This document shows, piece after piece, positions 45,658 to 54,535 of a stretch of DNA of 64,000 nt. Each line of letters starts with the position of its first letter. The first letter of the stretch is position 1. Both the position numbers and the translations under genes were made by a program. The notes beneath the pieces were generated by a model. That model made no database searches, had not been told where the DNA came from, and worked only from the letters and a program-made list of their open reading frames with translations. The stretch is from Paenibacillus sp. 19GGS1-52 (GTDB lineage Bacteria > Bacillota > Bacilli > Paenibacillales > Paenibacillaceae): assembly GCF_022369515.1 (NCBI RefSeq), contig NZ_CP059724.1:1612001-1676000 (forward strand), read 5' to 3'.

Positions 45658-46839
45658 ATGGTGGTGGTACTCATAGACTTCCAGTTTGATATCCAAACGA
45701 TGATATACTTGTTTATTTTCGGGAATTTATTCATTGCATTGCTCATAACTGCTTATCGTTTCCACTCCCATAAGGATATTGCTACAACGATGTTTATCCA
45801 ATCCAAGTGGCTGCAGGTGCTCTATTGGTGCTCCATATTGATATGGGATTATGTTCCCCATTTTATCTCCATTCCGCTTAGCAATGCGTTGATTCTTGGA
45901 GGCGGCTGTCTGGAAATTATTGCACTATTAATGATGATGGGAATGATGGGACGAAAGGTAAAGCTATATTATTTGGCAATTACAGTATGTAGCACGATAA
46001 GTTTTTGCATTATTGCTTTATTTTTTAACCACTCAAGCTTACGTATTGCCTCTGCCTCGCTGTGGGTTATTATGTTTGTTATCTATCCGGCACATCACCT
46101 GACTACCAATAAAGACGGGTCACCTCTGCAGCGAATGCTAGGCCTATTGTATTACTGTTTTGCCGCGATTATGTTAGCCCGCACGGCTGTTGCGCTGATC
46201 TGGGAGACAGAGATGAATGTGTTTACAGCGAATCTAGCACAGCATCTGTACTATTTAGGCATGTATTTAATATTGATGCTGGGAACTGCCGGGTTTATTC
46301 TGCTCTCCAACGAGAACTCTTATGAAACGCTGAAGAGAATTGCTACTTACGATGAAATGACAGGCATCCTTAGTCGCAGGGCCTTTATGATGGAAGCCCA
46401 CTTAAAGCTGGCGCGTGCAGCTAAAAAAATGAATTATATAACCCTGCTGCTGATGGACCTGGATCATTTCAAAAAAGTGAATGATACCTATGGCCACGAT
46501 GCGGGTGACAGAGTATTGAAGGCATTCGCGCTTACCATTCAGAGCCAGCTCGGGAATGGTGATTTGTTCGGTAGAGTCGGAGGCGAGGAATTTGCAGTTC
46601 TGTTTTGTGGATTAGATGAAGAGCGCAGTGCCCATAAGGCTGAAATTTTGCGGAAGGCTGTTATGAACTCTTTTCAGCAGGGAATTCCTTTACGGTATAC
46701 CGTCAGTATTGGTACAATTACCGTTTTGCCAACTTCCAACACTCCTCTGGACGCATTATACAAGCTCACTGATAAGGCCCTTTATCAAGCTAAGCAGGAG
46801 GGGCGAAATCGTGTAGTTAGAGCTAAATGGCTAGGGTAG
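45658..46839 (+). CDS. membrane diguanylate cyclase (GGDEF), first of a tandem pair
   Basis: This 393-residue protein has about six hydrophobic helices (residues 10-215) and a GGDEF domain: YDEMTGILSRRAFMMEA, LLLMDLDHFKKVNDTYGHDAGD and the active FGRVGGEEFAVLF. It should synthesise c-di-GMP; no RxxD product-inhibition site is seen. The N-terminal membrane part probably senses an unknown signal. The ATG at 45658 has a poor ribosome site and a start at 45700 is possible. It is clearly paralogous to the next gene along its whole length. Confidence 0.9.
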   Translation: MVVVLIDFQFDIQTMIYLFIFGNLFIALLITAYRFHSHKDIATTMFIQSKWLQVLYWCSILIWDYVPHFISIPLSNALILGGGCLEIIALLMMMGMMGRKVKLYYLAITVCSTISFCIIALFFNHSSLRIASASLWVIMFVIYPAHHLTTNKDGSPLQRMLGLLYYCFAAIMLARTAVALIWETEMNVFTANLAQHLYYLGMYLILMLGTAGFILLSNENSYETLKRIATYDEMTGILSRRAFMMEAHLKLARAAKKMNYITLLLMDLDHFKKVNDTYGHDAGDRVLKAFALTIQSQLGNGDLFGRVGGEEFAVLFCGLDEERSAHKAEILRKAVMNSFQQGIPLRYTVSIGTITVLPTSNTPLDALYKLTDKALYQAKQEGRNRVVRAKWLG

Positions 46840-48056
46840 AGCCAGTTCCTACTCAAAGGATTATATATGATATTAGAAAAAGGGAGGTGAAATTCATAAG
46901 CATCTATTTGGATCTCATGACGCTACAGGTTTGTCTTTTGGCTGGTAATCTGGTTACAGTAGTGCTTGTTCTTGCTTATCGCTCACGTTATGCAAAAGAG
47001 AGTACTTCTTCACTGTTTGTAGCCGCAAAGTGCTTGCAGATCTCAGTCTTGATCTTATTGCTGCTGAAGGATTTCATAGACTCTCGAATTACAGCTACAC
47101 TTAGCAGCCTTCTCGGTCTGGCTGGGGGGACGACGGAGGCCTTGGCGATTCTGATGCTGCTGGGAGTCTATACAACCAAGGTTAAGAGATATTATTATTT
47201 GCTGGCTGGATTTTCTGCTGCTGTTATTTTGTTTCTTATTATTCCAGTATCTGATCAGGTACAGTTGCGCATTGCTATGGCCTCTCTTCTTGGCAGCTTA
47301 TTTATTATCTACCCTGTTTATTGTCTGCTGACGAAAGGAAAGGATTCGCCACTTCAAAAAGTAATGGGTCTGCTGTACTGCATCGTTATGATGGTCCTTA
47401 TTATCGGAGCCGTTGTAGGATTTATCTCGGTGCCACTAAATACTCATTTTTCCCAATTATTGAATTGGTTCTTTTATATCGGCCTTTATTTGCTTATGTT
47501 TCTGGGAACGGCTGGCTTCACGCTGCTCTCCAGGGAACAATCCTACGTAGAGCTGGAGCGGGTGGCGACCTATGATGAACTGACCGGAATTCTGAACCGC
47601 AGAGCCTTTGTTTTGCGTGCCCGCCCTTTAATCGCCGCTGCCGCGAAAGAAGGAATTGCTTTTTCTTTTTTACTGCTGGACGTGGATCATTTCAAAAATG
47701 TAAATGATACCTACGGCCATGATACAGGGGATAGGGTACTTAAGGATTTTGCTTCCAAAATAGAGCAGCAGCTTGCGAATGGAGACCTGTTTGGGAGATT
47801 CGGTGGGGAGGAATTTGCGGTCATTCTGCATCGAGCAGACGAGCAGGCTAGTGATGAGATAGCTGAGCGGCTGCGAACTGCAATCCTGGGAGCGGTGATT
47901 AATGGTGTGCCGCTGCATTATACCGTAAGTATCGGAGTCATTACTGTAGTGTCGACGGAGCGGTTCACGTTGAACAATCTGTATAAACTGAGTGACACCG
48001 CTCTGTATCAGGCGAAGCAAAAAGGCAGGAACTGTGTTGTTAGAAGCTATGGATAG
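46827..48056 (+). CDS. membrane diguanylate cyclase (GGDEF), second of a tandem pair
   Basis: This paralogue of the preceding gene has the same six-helix N-terminus and a GGDEF domain with YDELTGILNRRAFVLRA, LLLDVDHFKNVNDTYGHDTGD and FGRFGGEEFAVIL. The start is uncertain: ATG 46827 overlaps the previous stop but lacks a ribosome site, while a strong AGGGAGGTG (46881-46889) is followed at proper distance only by ATA (46896) or ATC (46902) in frame. Homology to the first gene begins around MTLQVCLLAGNLVTV (ATG 46917). I give the longest frame. Confidence 0.85.
   Translation: MARVEPVPTQRIIYDIRKREVKFISIYLDLMTLQVCLLAGNLVTVVLVLAYRSRYAKESTSSLFVAAKCLQISVLILLLLKDFIDSRITATLSSLLGLAGGTTEALAILMLLGVYTTKVKRYYYLLAGFSAAVILFLIIPVSDQVQLRIAMASLLGSLFIIYPVYCLLTKGKDSPLQKVMGLLYCIVMMVLIIGAVVGFISVPLNTHFSQLLNWFFYIGLYLLMFLGTAGFTLLSREQSYVELERVATYDELTGILNRRAFVLRARPLIAAAAKEGIAFSFLLLDVDHFKNVNDTYGHDTGDRVLKDFASKIEQQLANGDLFGRFGGEEFAVILHRADEQASDEIAERLRTAILGAVINGVPLHYTVSIGVITVVSTERFTLNNLYKLSDTALYQAKQKGRNCVVRSYG
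46881..46889 (+). promoter_or_regulatory. strong ribosome site without a standard start codon
   Basis: AGGGAGGTG is near-ideal, but the in-frame codons at usual spacing are ATA and ATC; GTG 46887 lies within the site, TTG 46908 and ATG 46917 are too far (about 20 and 29 bases). Start choice for the second cyclase is therefore open. Confidence 0.5.
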
Positions 48057-48112
48057 ATGATCCAAAAACCAGGGGATAGACAGTACCTATACCGGATATA
48101 AGCAACATCTAT

Positions 48113-48142
48113 TTAACAAACACTTCATTCAGACTCTATAAT
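48113..48142 (+). promoter_or_regulatory. sigma-A promoter before the phosphodiesterase gene
   Basis: TTAACA (48113-48118), 18 bases, TATAAT (48137-48142): five of six and six of six consensus bases. Confidence 0.7.
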
Positions 48143-48206
48143 AACGGCAGAGGTTAATTCCTAGTTAATCAATTGGAATTAAACAATTTGCGAATGGAGT
48201 GGAAAC

Positions 48207-50194
48207 ATGACTGACGTTAAAGGCAAGGCCAAGAAAGTAATGCTGCTCGGTTTGGACGGTGCAGATCCGAGTCTCATCCGGCGTTACATAGCAGAGGGTA
48301 AGCTGCCCAACTTTAAGAGAGCGTTGGATCTGGGCGTGACCACGAATGACCTTGGTATGCAGAGCGTGCTTCCGGCCATTACCCCCCTAACTGGGCATCC
48401 ATTGCCACCGGAGCCTACCCGGCTACGCACGGGATTACATGCTTTTGGAATCATACCTTAGGCAATGAGCTGGATGTATTGGATTATGGTTTTGATTCGG
48501 GGCTATTAAAAGCTGAGACTATTTGGGAATCGTATGCGAGAGCAGGCAAGAAAAGCATTATATTTAATTACCCGACATCTTGGCCTCCGCAGGTAAAGGA
48601 TGCGATCTATGTCGATGGTACGAGCATTTACACGAACCTGCGTGGATACATTGATTATGAGAAGATTTATGAAGGCAAAACCGGCAATTTTGAACTTATT
48701 GAGATCCCGCATGTACTTGACAACACTGGTGCGAATTGCCGCTTTGAAGGTAAGGAGACTTCGCAAAAGGCTGAGATTAGCAAGGATACTTATGAGGGCT
48801 TTGGTTATACTCAGCCGGGACTTGTAACTACCACTCAGGATGGAGAGTTATCAGCCGATGTGCCAACTGCCGACCAAATCAAGACTCCGATTCAACCCGC
48901 GTCTGGTTGGAGCTTCGCTCCCGAGAATGCCCGTGAGTTCTTAGTACCGGTGAACAACGGCCAGGCCTTGCGCTACGGATTACTGGTGGCGGATAACGGA
49001 AACGAATACAACAGAATTCAGATCTATGCCTCCAAGGAAGCGGAAGTGCCACTCGGTGAAGCTACAGCCGGGGAATGGAGCGACAGGATATATGACAACT
49101 ATACGATCGACGGGCTTAGCATTCCAGTAGCCTACAAAATTCGGGTGCTGCAGCTAGACCCGGCGGGAAACAGCTTCACCTTCTACTCTTCGTATGTACT
49201 GGATCTTAAGACTGGAAAGTACTTCTACCCGCAAAGCATCGGTGAGGAACTATACAGTAAGGTAGGGCCCATGCTGCAGCCCTCCAACTACAGCCGATTG
49301 AATCCGCTGGCAGATGAAGTGTTGCTTGAATCCATTGAAGAAATGTACCGCTGGCATGTGGAGGCGATTAATTATCTGCTGGACCATAAAGAATGGGATT
49401 TGTTCTATACCCACATGCATGGCATTGATATGTTTATGCATTTCTATCTGGATCACACACTGGAGGCTGCGTCACCTGAGTTTGAAAGATATCAGGATAT
49501 CATCTACCGAATATATGAAATCAGCGACCGTTTTATCGGGGCTCTGTTGGATCGACTGGATGACAATACTACAATCTTTATCGTCTCTGATCATGGCGGA
49601 GTGGCCAAGAATCCAGAAACAGATCATCCGTTGATCGGAGATATGTGGGGTATCAATGTAGGTATTCTTGGCGAGTTGGGTTATACGCAGGTTAAGCAGA
49701 ATAACGGAAACCTCGAAATTGATTGGAGTCGAACTACCGCTGTTGCCCAGCGGGCTACCTTCATTTATCTGAATGTGTTGGGTCGTGATCCCCAAGGGAT
49801 TGTCGATCCTGCAGATTATGACAAGACGGTTGAGAGAATCATTGATGATTTATACAATTATCGTGATCCCAAGACGGGTAGAAGAGTTATCAGCTTCGCC
49901 TTGAACCGGAATGATATGGAGGTAGTTGGGCTTGGCGGTGAGAACAGCGGCGATATATTCTATATTCTGGAGCCCGATTTTACTCGTTGCCATGGCAATG
50001 GTCTTAGTAACCACTCGCAGCAAGGCTATTCAATGAAAGCATTGTTTATAGCCCTAGGGGCAGGCGTGAAGGCTGGTGAGGTCATCAATCGTACAGTCAA
50101 GGTAGTGGATATTGTACCGACCATTTGTCATTTGAGTGATTCGCCAGTGCCGAACCACGCGGAAGGCGGGGTACTTTATCAGATATTGGCTTAA
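48207..50194 (+). pseudogene. alkaline phosphatase superfamily phosphodiesterase, frameshifted in a C run
   Basis: The first frame (48207-48461) starts VMLLGLDGADPSLIRRYI, as in type I phosphodiesterase/nucleotide pyrophosphatases with a metal Asp, and reads LPAITP up to a run of six Cs at 48382-48387. With one more C the reading would continue NWASIATGAYPATHGI and join the second frame (from about 48460 to 50194) with HMHGIDMFMHF, TIFIVSDHG and the remaining metal ligands. As written, the catalytic segment is lost and a stop comes at 48461. A mutation, slippage or base-calling error are all possible. AATGGAGTGG precedes the ATG. Confidence 0.85.
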
Positions 50195-50222
50195 AAAAAT
50201 AATTTAATATACGTTCTTTCCC

Positions 50223-50264
50223 TAGTAGTCACATTGGATTTATGGTTATATAATGAGACTACTA
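50223..50264 (+). promoter_or_regulatory. LysR gene promoter within an inverted repeat
   Basis: TATAAT at 50249-50254 lies between arms TAGTAGTC (50223-50230) and GACTACTA (50257-50264). No good -35 box is present. The palindrome may be the LysR autoregulatory site. Confidence 0.45.
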
Positions 50265-50284
50265 CAGGTAGAGAGGGAGATCGT

Positions 50285-51190
50285 ATGCGACTGGAGCAAC
50301 TCTATCATATTGTGGCCATCGCACAGACCGGCTCAATTTCACTGGCTGCCGAGCGCTCCTACATTTCTCAGCCTGCGCTCAGTTCTTCCGTCTCCAAGCT
50401 GGAGCTGGAGCTGGGCATTCCACTCTTCAAACGGAGCAATCAGGGTGTGCAGCTAACGGAGATTGGCGAGGCTGTTATCCTAAAGGCCATGGAGGCTATT
50501 GATCTGCTGGAGGATATTAAAGCTATTGCTGAAGAAAGTACCCATGCCCTAACCGGAAGCATTCATTTGGCAGTGGAGCCGTTCATTAGCAATACTATAA
50601 TGGTGAATATTCTGACCACGTTTAAGCATAGGCATCCTAACGTGAATGTGTTGATGAAGGTAGGGGAGTCGAATAATAACTTGCGAGATATTGCTGCAGG
50701 CAAGGCAGATTTCGGCGTGCTTATGAAGACCTGCGAGCTGCCAGAAGAGAAGGACCTCTGTTTAAAGGAACTCTTTAAAGACCAACTGGTATTGCTCGTG
50801 AGCCATAACTCCCAACTGGCAGGGCAGCCTTCTGTGACGCTTGCCGAAGCGCTTGCCCAGCCCCTAGTACTGTATAATACTGAATTTTCCACCGACTGCG
50901 GCATTTCCGAGCTGCTGAAGAAACATGGCGACTTCAAAGTTGCTTATCGTCTGGACAGTTTTCCCATGCTGGAGGAGGTCATCTCGCTGAATTTATGCGC
51001 CGCCTTTGCGCCTAAGTTCATGAGCGATTATTTCCGGAACAAGGGCAGTATCGTACCGCTGGATATCTCTGATGCGCAGTTGGATGTTTCCATTGCTCTG
51101 GCGTGGACGAAGAGACATCATCTCTCGCTGATTGAAAAAGAATTGATGGAGACGATCAAATCATTATCCTCCACATGTGAATTCAAATAA
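50285..51190 (+). CDS. LysR family transcriptional regulator
   Basis: This 301-residue protein has an N-terminal winged helix-turn-helix (LYHIVAIAQTGSISLAAERS, YISQPALSSSVSKLELELGI) and a periplasmic-binding-like effector domain (residues about 90-300). AGAGAGGGAG before ATG 50285 selects it over an upstream codon at 50234. It lies in the same direction just before the sulfonate-type ABC operon, whose expression it probably controls in response to sulfur supply or the substrate; this is inferred from position. Confidence 0.92.
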   Translation: MRLEQLYHIVAIAQTGSISLAAERSYISQPALSSSVSKLELELGIPLFKRSNQGVQLTEIGEAVILKAMEAIDLLEDIKAIAEESTHALTGSIHLAVEPFISNTIMVNILTTFKHRHPNVNVLMKVGESNNNLRDIAAGKADFGVLMKTCELPEEKDLCLKELFKDQLVLLVSHNSQLAGQPSVTLAEALAQPLVLYNTEFSTDCGISELLKKHGDFKVAYRLDSFPMLEEVISLNLCAAFAPKFMSDYFRNKGSIVPLDISDAQLDVSIALAWTKRHHLSLIEKELMETIKSLSSTCEFK

Positions 51191-51309
51191 AATATAAGCC
51201 TACCGGACAACTGGAGGCCTTCTACTACCGGATTTGCGGGATTTCTCCGTACCGGAGCAGGGGGCCTTTCCTCATGTTGGGACGGGAATGGGGAAAGGAA
51301 CGACTAACG

Positions 51310-52158
51310 ATGCCAAGCAATACTCAGGAGGCCGTATCTCATGAGCCCTTAGAACAAAGAAAAGTCTCCGTAAAAGCAAAGCCGACAGCATCCAAGGAAT
51401 GGATCTACCGTAGCATTTCTGTGGGATCACTGCTAATCGCCTTTGTACTATGGTGGCTTGTAAGTGAAGAGAAATGGGTCAATTCGTTGTTCCTGCCATC
51501 ACCGCATGTAGTCTGGACGGCATTTACGGATATTGTTCATGAAGGGTACAAGGGCCAGAGTCTGCTGATTCACATTGCGACAAGCATGAGAAGGCTGTTT
51601 CTGGCGCTGGCGCTCGCCTTTGTAACAGCAGTTCCGCTGGGCATTCTATGCGGGCGTTACCGCTGGCTGCGTGCCATCTTCGACCCATTTATTGAATTTT
51701 ACCGTCCACTACCTCCGCTTGCCTACTACACCTTGCTTATCCTATGGTTTGGGATTACCGACGTGTCCAAGGTAATTCTATTATTTCTAGGCGCATTTGC
51801 CCCGCTTTTTATAACTGCGGTATTCAGCGTTCAAAGGCTGAGTAAAGATCGGATTAACGGTGCGAAATCGCTTGGGGCGAGTGGTTGGAGAATGTATGTT
51901 TTCGTTATTTTCCCATCCGTGCTGCCCGAGCTGCTGACTGGACTTCGTACCGCCGTTGGTGTGAGTTATGCCACGCTCGTAGCTGCCGAAATGGTTGCTG
52001 CAGTATCAGGTGTCGGCTGGATGGTGCTGGACGCGAGCAAATTCCTAAGGAGCGATATTATGTATCTGGGCATTATTATTATGGCGCTGATCGCTATTGC
52101 TATTGACCTCATTATACGCAGTTTAATTCGACGGGTATCACCATGGGTGGAGCAATAA
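51310..52158 (+). CDS. ABC transporter permease (nitrate/sulfonate/taurine type)
   Basis: This 282-residue permease has six helices of the BPD_transp_1 family with the ATPase-docking EAA loop GAKSLGASGWRMYVFVIFP near residue 192. It belongs to the SsuC/TauC/NrtB group. AAAGGAAC selects ATG 51310; the frame extends to 51274. The gene order permease, binding protein, ATPase forms a compact operon (spacings of 49 and 27 bases). The substrate is probably an alkylsulfonate or taurine, but nitrate or thiamine precursors cannot be excluded. Confidence 0.92.
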   Translation: MPSNTQEAVSHEPLEQRKVSVKAKPTASKEWIYRSISVGSLLIAFVLWWLVSEEKWVNSLFLPSPHVVWTAFTDIVHEGYKGQSLLIHIATSMRRLFLALALAFVTAVPLGILCGRYRWLRAIFDPFIEFYRPLPPLAYYTLLILWFGITDVSKVILLFLGAFAPLFITAVFSVQRLSKDRINGAKSLGASGWRMYVFVIFPSVLPELLTGLRTAVGVSYATLVAAEMVAAVSGVGWMVLDASKFLRSDIMYLGIIIMALIAIAIDLIIRSLIRRVSPWVEQ

Positions 52159-52207
52159 TTCCACTATCTATTCATGAATTACAGGAATTTATAAGGGAGA
52201 GATCAAG

Positions 52208-53320
52208 ATGAGGAATTATCGCAAAGGATTAAGATTTGGAGCATTGATGAGCACCATTGTGTTGCTGCTGGTAGTAACGGCTTGCGGAAATAGCAACAGT
52301 AATAATAGCGTGAACAGCGCTGCTGAATCCTCAGCGGCTCCAACGACAGAAGTGGCGGCGTCTACGGCTCCAACCGCGGCTCCTGAAGAGCTGCCGAAAG
52401 AAATTCGCATTGGCTATCAGGTATCTCCGAACGGAGAACTGTTGGCCAAAGCACTGGGTCTGCTGGAGAAGAAATACCCCGATGTAAAGATTTCTTGGTT
52501 GAAATTTGATTCCGGTCGGGATGTTAACGTAGCTATTGCCAGCGGGGGCATTGATTTTGGTCTGCTGGGTACACCTCCGGGAGCTTCCGGTGTTGCACAA
52601 GGGTTGCCGGACCAGATCTATTATATTCATGATGTTATTGGCAAAAGTGAAACTTTGGTCGTTAAGCAGACTTCTGGTATTAATACTCTGCAGGATTTGG
52701 CCGGACATAAAATTGCTACGACCTTTGGCTCCACCTCACATTTCAGTCTGCTGTCGGCGCTGAAGCAGGAGAATATTGATCCTTCTACGATCACTATTCT
52801 CGATATGCAGGCTCCCGATATTGTAGCGGCTTGGCAAAGAGGAGATATTGATGGCGCTTATACTTGGCAGCCTAGCCAGTCCAAGCTAGTGGAGGATGGC
52901 GGTAAGGTTATCATCAGCTCTGCTGATGTGGCGGCAAAGGGCGGCATTACCGGTGAGTTTGGAGTCGTTCACAATGATTTCATTGCAAAATATCCGAACG
53001 TTGTAAAAGGGTATATCTCCGTGCTGGACGAAGCGGTGAAATATTACCGTGATCATGCGTCAGAAGCTGCTGCAGCCTTGTCGGAAGAACTGGGTCTGAC
53101 GCCGGAAGCCACCCTCCAAGCGATGAACGAAATCATAGTGCTGGACGCTTCACAGCAAACATCGGCAGAATATATGGGCACGCCGGAACAACCTGGGGCT
53201 TTTGGACAGCTGCTGAAGGATACTGGAGATTTCCTGGTCGAACAGAAATCTATCACGGATTCACCTGATCTGAGCGTTTACCAAAAAGCGCTTCGCAGTG
53301 ATCTTTATCCGGTTAACTAA
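52208..53320 (+). CDS. ABC transporter substrate-binding lipoprotein (TauA/SsuA-like)
   Basis: This 370-residue precursor has a lipoprotein signal ending in VVTACGN (Cys near residue 27), an Asn/Ser/Ala-rich linker, then a two-lobed binding domain: KEIRIGYQVSPNGELLAKA, INTLQDLAGHKIATTFGSTSH and AWQRGDIDGAYTWQPSQ, closely matching the taurine/sulfonate-binding pattern. AAGGGAGAG precedes the ATG. It captures the substrate outside the membrane for the permease and ATPase on either side. Confidence 0.93.
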   Translation: MRNYRKGLRFGALMSTIVLLLVVTACGNSNSNNSVNSAAESSAAPTTEVAASTAPTAAPEELPKEIRIGYQVSPNGELLAKALGLLEKKYPDVKISWLKFDSGRDVNVAIASGGIDFGLLGTPPGASGVAQGLPDQIYYIHDVIGKSETLVVKQTSGINTLQDLAGHKIATTFGSTSHFSLLSALKQENIDPSTITILDMQAPDIVAAWQRGDIDGAYTWQPSQSKLVEDGGKVIISSADVAAKGGITGEFGVVHNDFIAKYPNVVKGYISVLDEAVKYYRDHASEAAAALSEELGLTPEATLQAMNEIIVLDASQQTSAEYMGTPEQPGAFGQLLKDTGDFLVEQKSITDSPDLSVYQKALRSDLYPVN

Positions 53321-53347
53321 ACTATATTTATGAGAGGAAACACCATT

Positions 53348-54250
53348 ATGATCTTAGAGGGCAATGTCAACGGGCAAGGTTTGTTGGGTGCAGGAGTTTA
53401 CGAGGAGAATAGGGACATCAAGAGTGCTTGCGGTCTGGATTCAACCCTAGCTGCGCCAGATATATTGCTCAATAGGGATCATGGCATTTGCTTGGAAGGA
53501 ATCGGCCTTTCTTATGGAGGTGGGGAGGTCGGGGATCAGGCGTTATACGGAGTAGATTTAAGGCTTGATCCAGCGGAGTTCGTTGTTATATTAGGACCTT
53601 CTGGATGCGGTAAAACCTCTCTGCTGAACATTATTGCCGGTTATTTGCGGCCGACGCAGGGGAGTATCACTATTAATGGCAAGCGGCATACCAAGCCTGA
53701 TGCGGAAGTAGGAGTGGTCTTCCAACAGCCCAACCTTTTTCCGTGGCTGTCCTTGGCCCGCAATATTGAGTTTGGGCTGCGAATGAAGAAGATGCCTAAG
53801 GCTGAGCGTCGGGAGCGGGTTGCCTATTTTCTTGACCTGATGGGGCTAAGTTCTTCCGGAGCTTTGCTGCCGCATCAGCTGTCAGGCGGGATGAAGCAGC
53901 GTGCAGCAATTGCCAGAACCTTGGCTACAGAACCGGAAATTGTACTGCTGGATGAGCCATTTAGTGCGCTTGATGCATTGACCCGTGAGAATATGCAGGT
54001 TCATCTGCGTGCAATCTGGCGGAAGACAGGGAAATGCCTGTTCTTTATTACGCATGATGTGGATGAGTCTCTGCTCCTCGCTAGTCGAATTATTGTTATG
54101 CATCCCGGCCCAGGAAGAATCGTGGAAGACTTCCGTAATCCGCTTGCCGCCAGCGGGATAGAACGTCCCTTTGATGAGATCCGGGCGAGCCGTGAATATA
54201 AGGAGCTACGCCAGTTTCTAGTCTCACGGATTGGCTCACATCAAGGATAA
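53348..54250 (+). CDS. ABC transporter ATP-binding protein (TauB/SsuB-like)
   Basis: This 300-residue ATPase has Walker A GPSGCGKTSLLNII near residue 82, the Q loop GVVFQQPNLFPWLSLARN, signature LSGGMKQRAAIARTLA, Walker B IVLLDEPFSALDALT and the H loop FITHDVDESLLLA. It powers the sulfonate-type transporter. About 45 unusual residues precede the ABC core. GAGGAA at 53332-53337 favours ATG 53348 over ATG 53330. A hairpin terminator follows. Confidence 0.93.
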   Translation: MILEGNVNGQGLLGAGVYEENRDIKSACGLDSTLAAPDILLNRDHGICLEGIGLSYGGGEVGDQALYGVDLRLDPAEFVVILGPSGCGKTSLLNIIAGYLRPTQGSITINGKRHTKPDAEVGVVFQQPNLFPWLSLARNIEFGLRMKKMPKAERRERVAYFLDLMGLSSSGALLPHQLSGGMKQRAAIARTLATEPEIVLLDEPFSALDALTRENMQVHLRAIWRKTGKCLFFITHDVDESLLLASRIIVMHPGPGRIVEDFRNPLAASGIERPFDEIRASREYKELRQFLVSRIGSHQG

Positions 54251-54263
54251 AAATATTTACCAC

Positions 54264-54315
54264 AGGGTGTCTTCAGATCGCCATTAGGCGAGGGAGGCAC
54301 CCTATTCTTGTCTCT
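54264..54315 (+). terminator. terminator after the ABC operon
   Basis: AGGGTG (54264-54269) pairs with CACCCT (54298-54303), with an inner CGCC/GGCG hairpin; TATTCTTGTCTCTT follows. Confidence 0.7.
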
Positions 54316-54535
54316 TCATTTCTGGATTTGCTATATTTCTGCTTGAATTGGGTAATTAGATATAACATCTGTGGTAAGCTCATTATCTTTTTCGTGAAAA
54401 GAGATGGTGAAATTTAAATTATTTTACATAAAAGCAAAAAACGACAAAATAATAATAGACTTTAGGGTAATATATCAACAAAGCTAATCTGCAGCAGAAT
54501 ATAAAGATTGATACCGAGAATGGGGAGTCCACGTA

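Noticed and set aside
48207..50194. Programmed frameshifting at the C run
   Set aside because: No stimulatory structure or conserved slippery heptamer was recognised; simple mutation, slippage or sequencing error is more likely.
51310..54250. Calling the ABC transporter specifically taurine or nitrate specific
   Set aside because: The family signature covers several substrates and no tauD, ssuD or nitrate reductase gene is adjacent.
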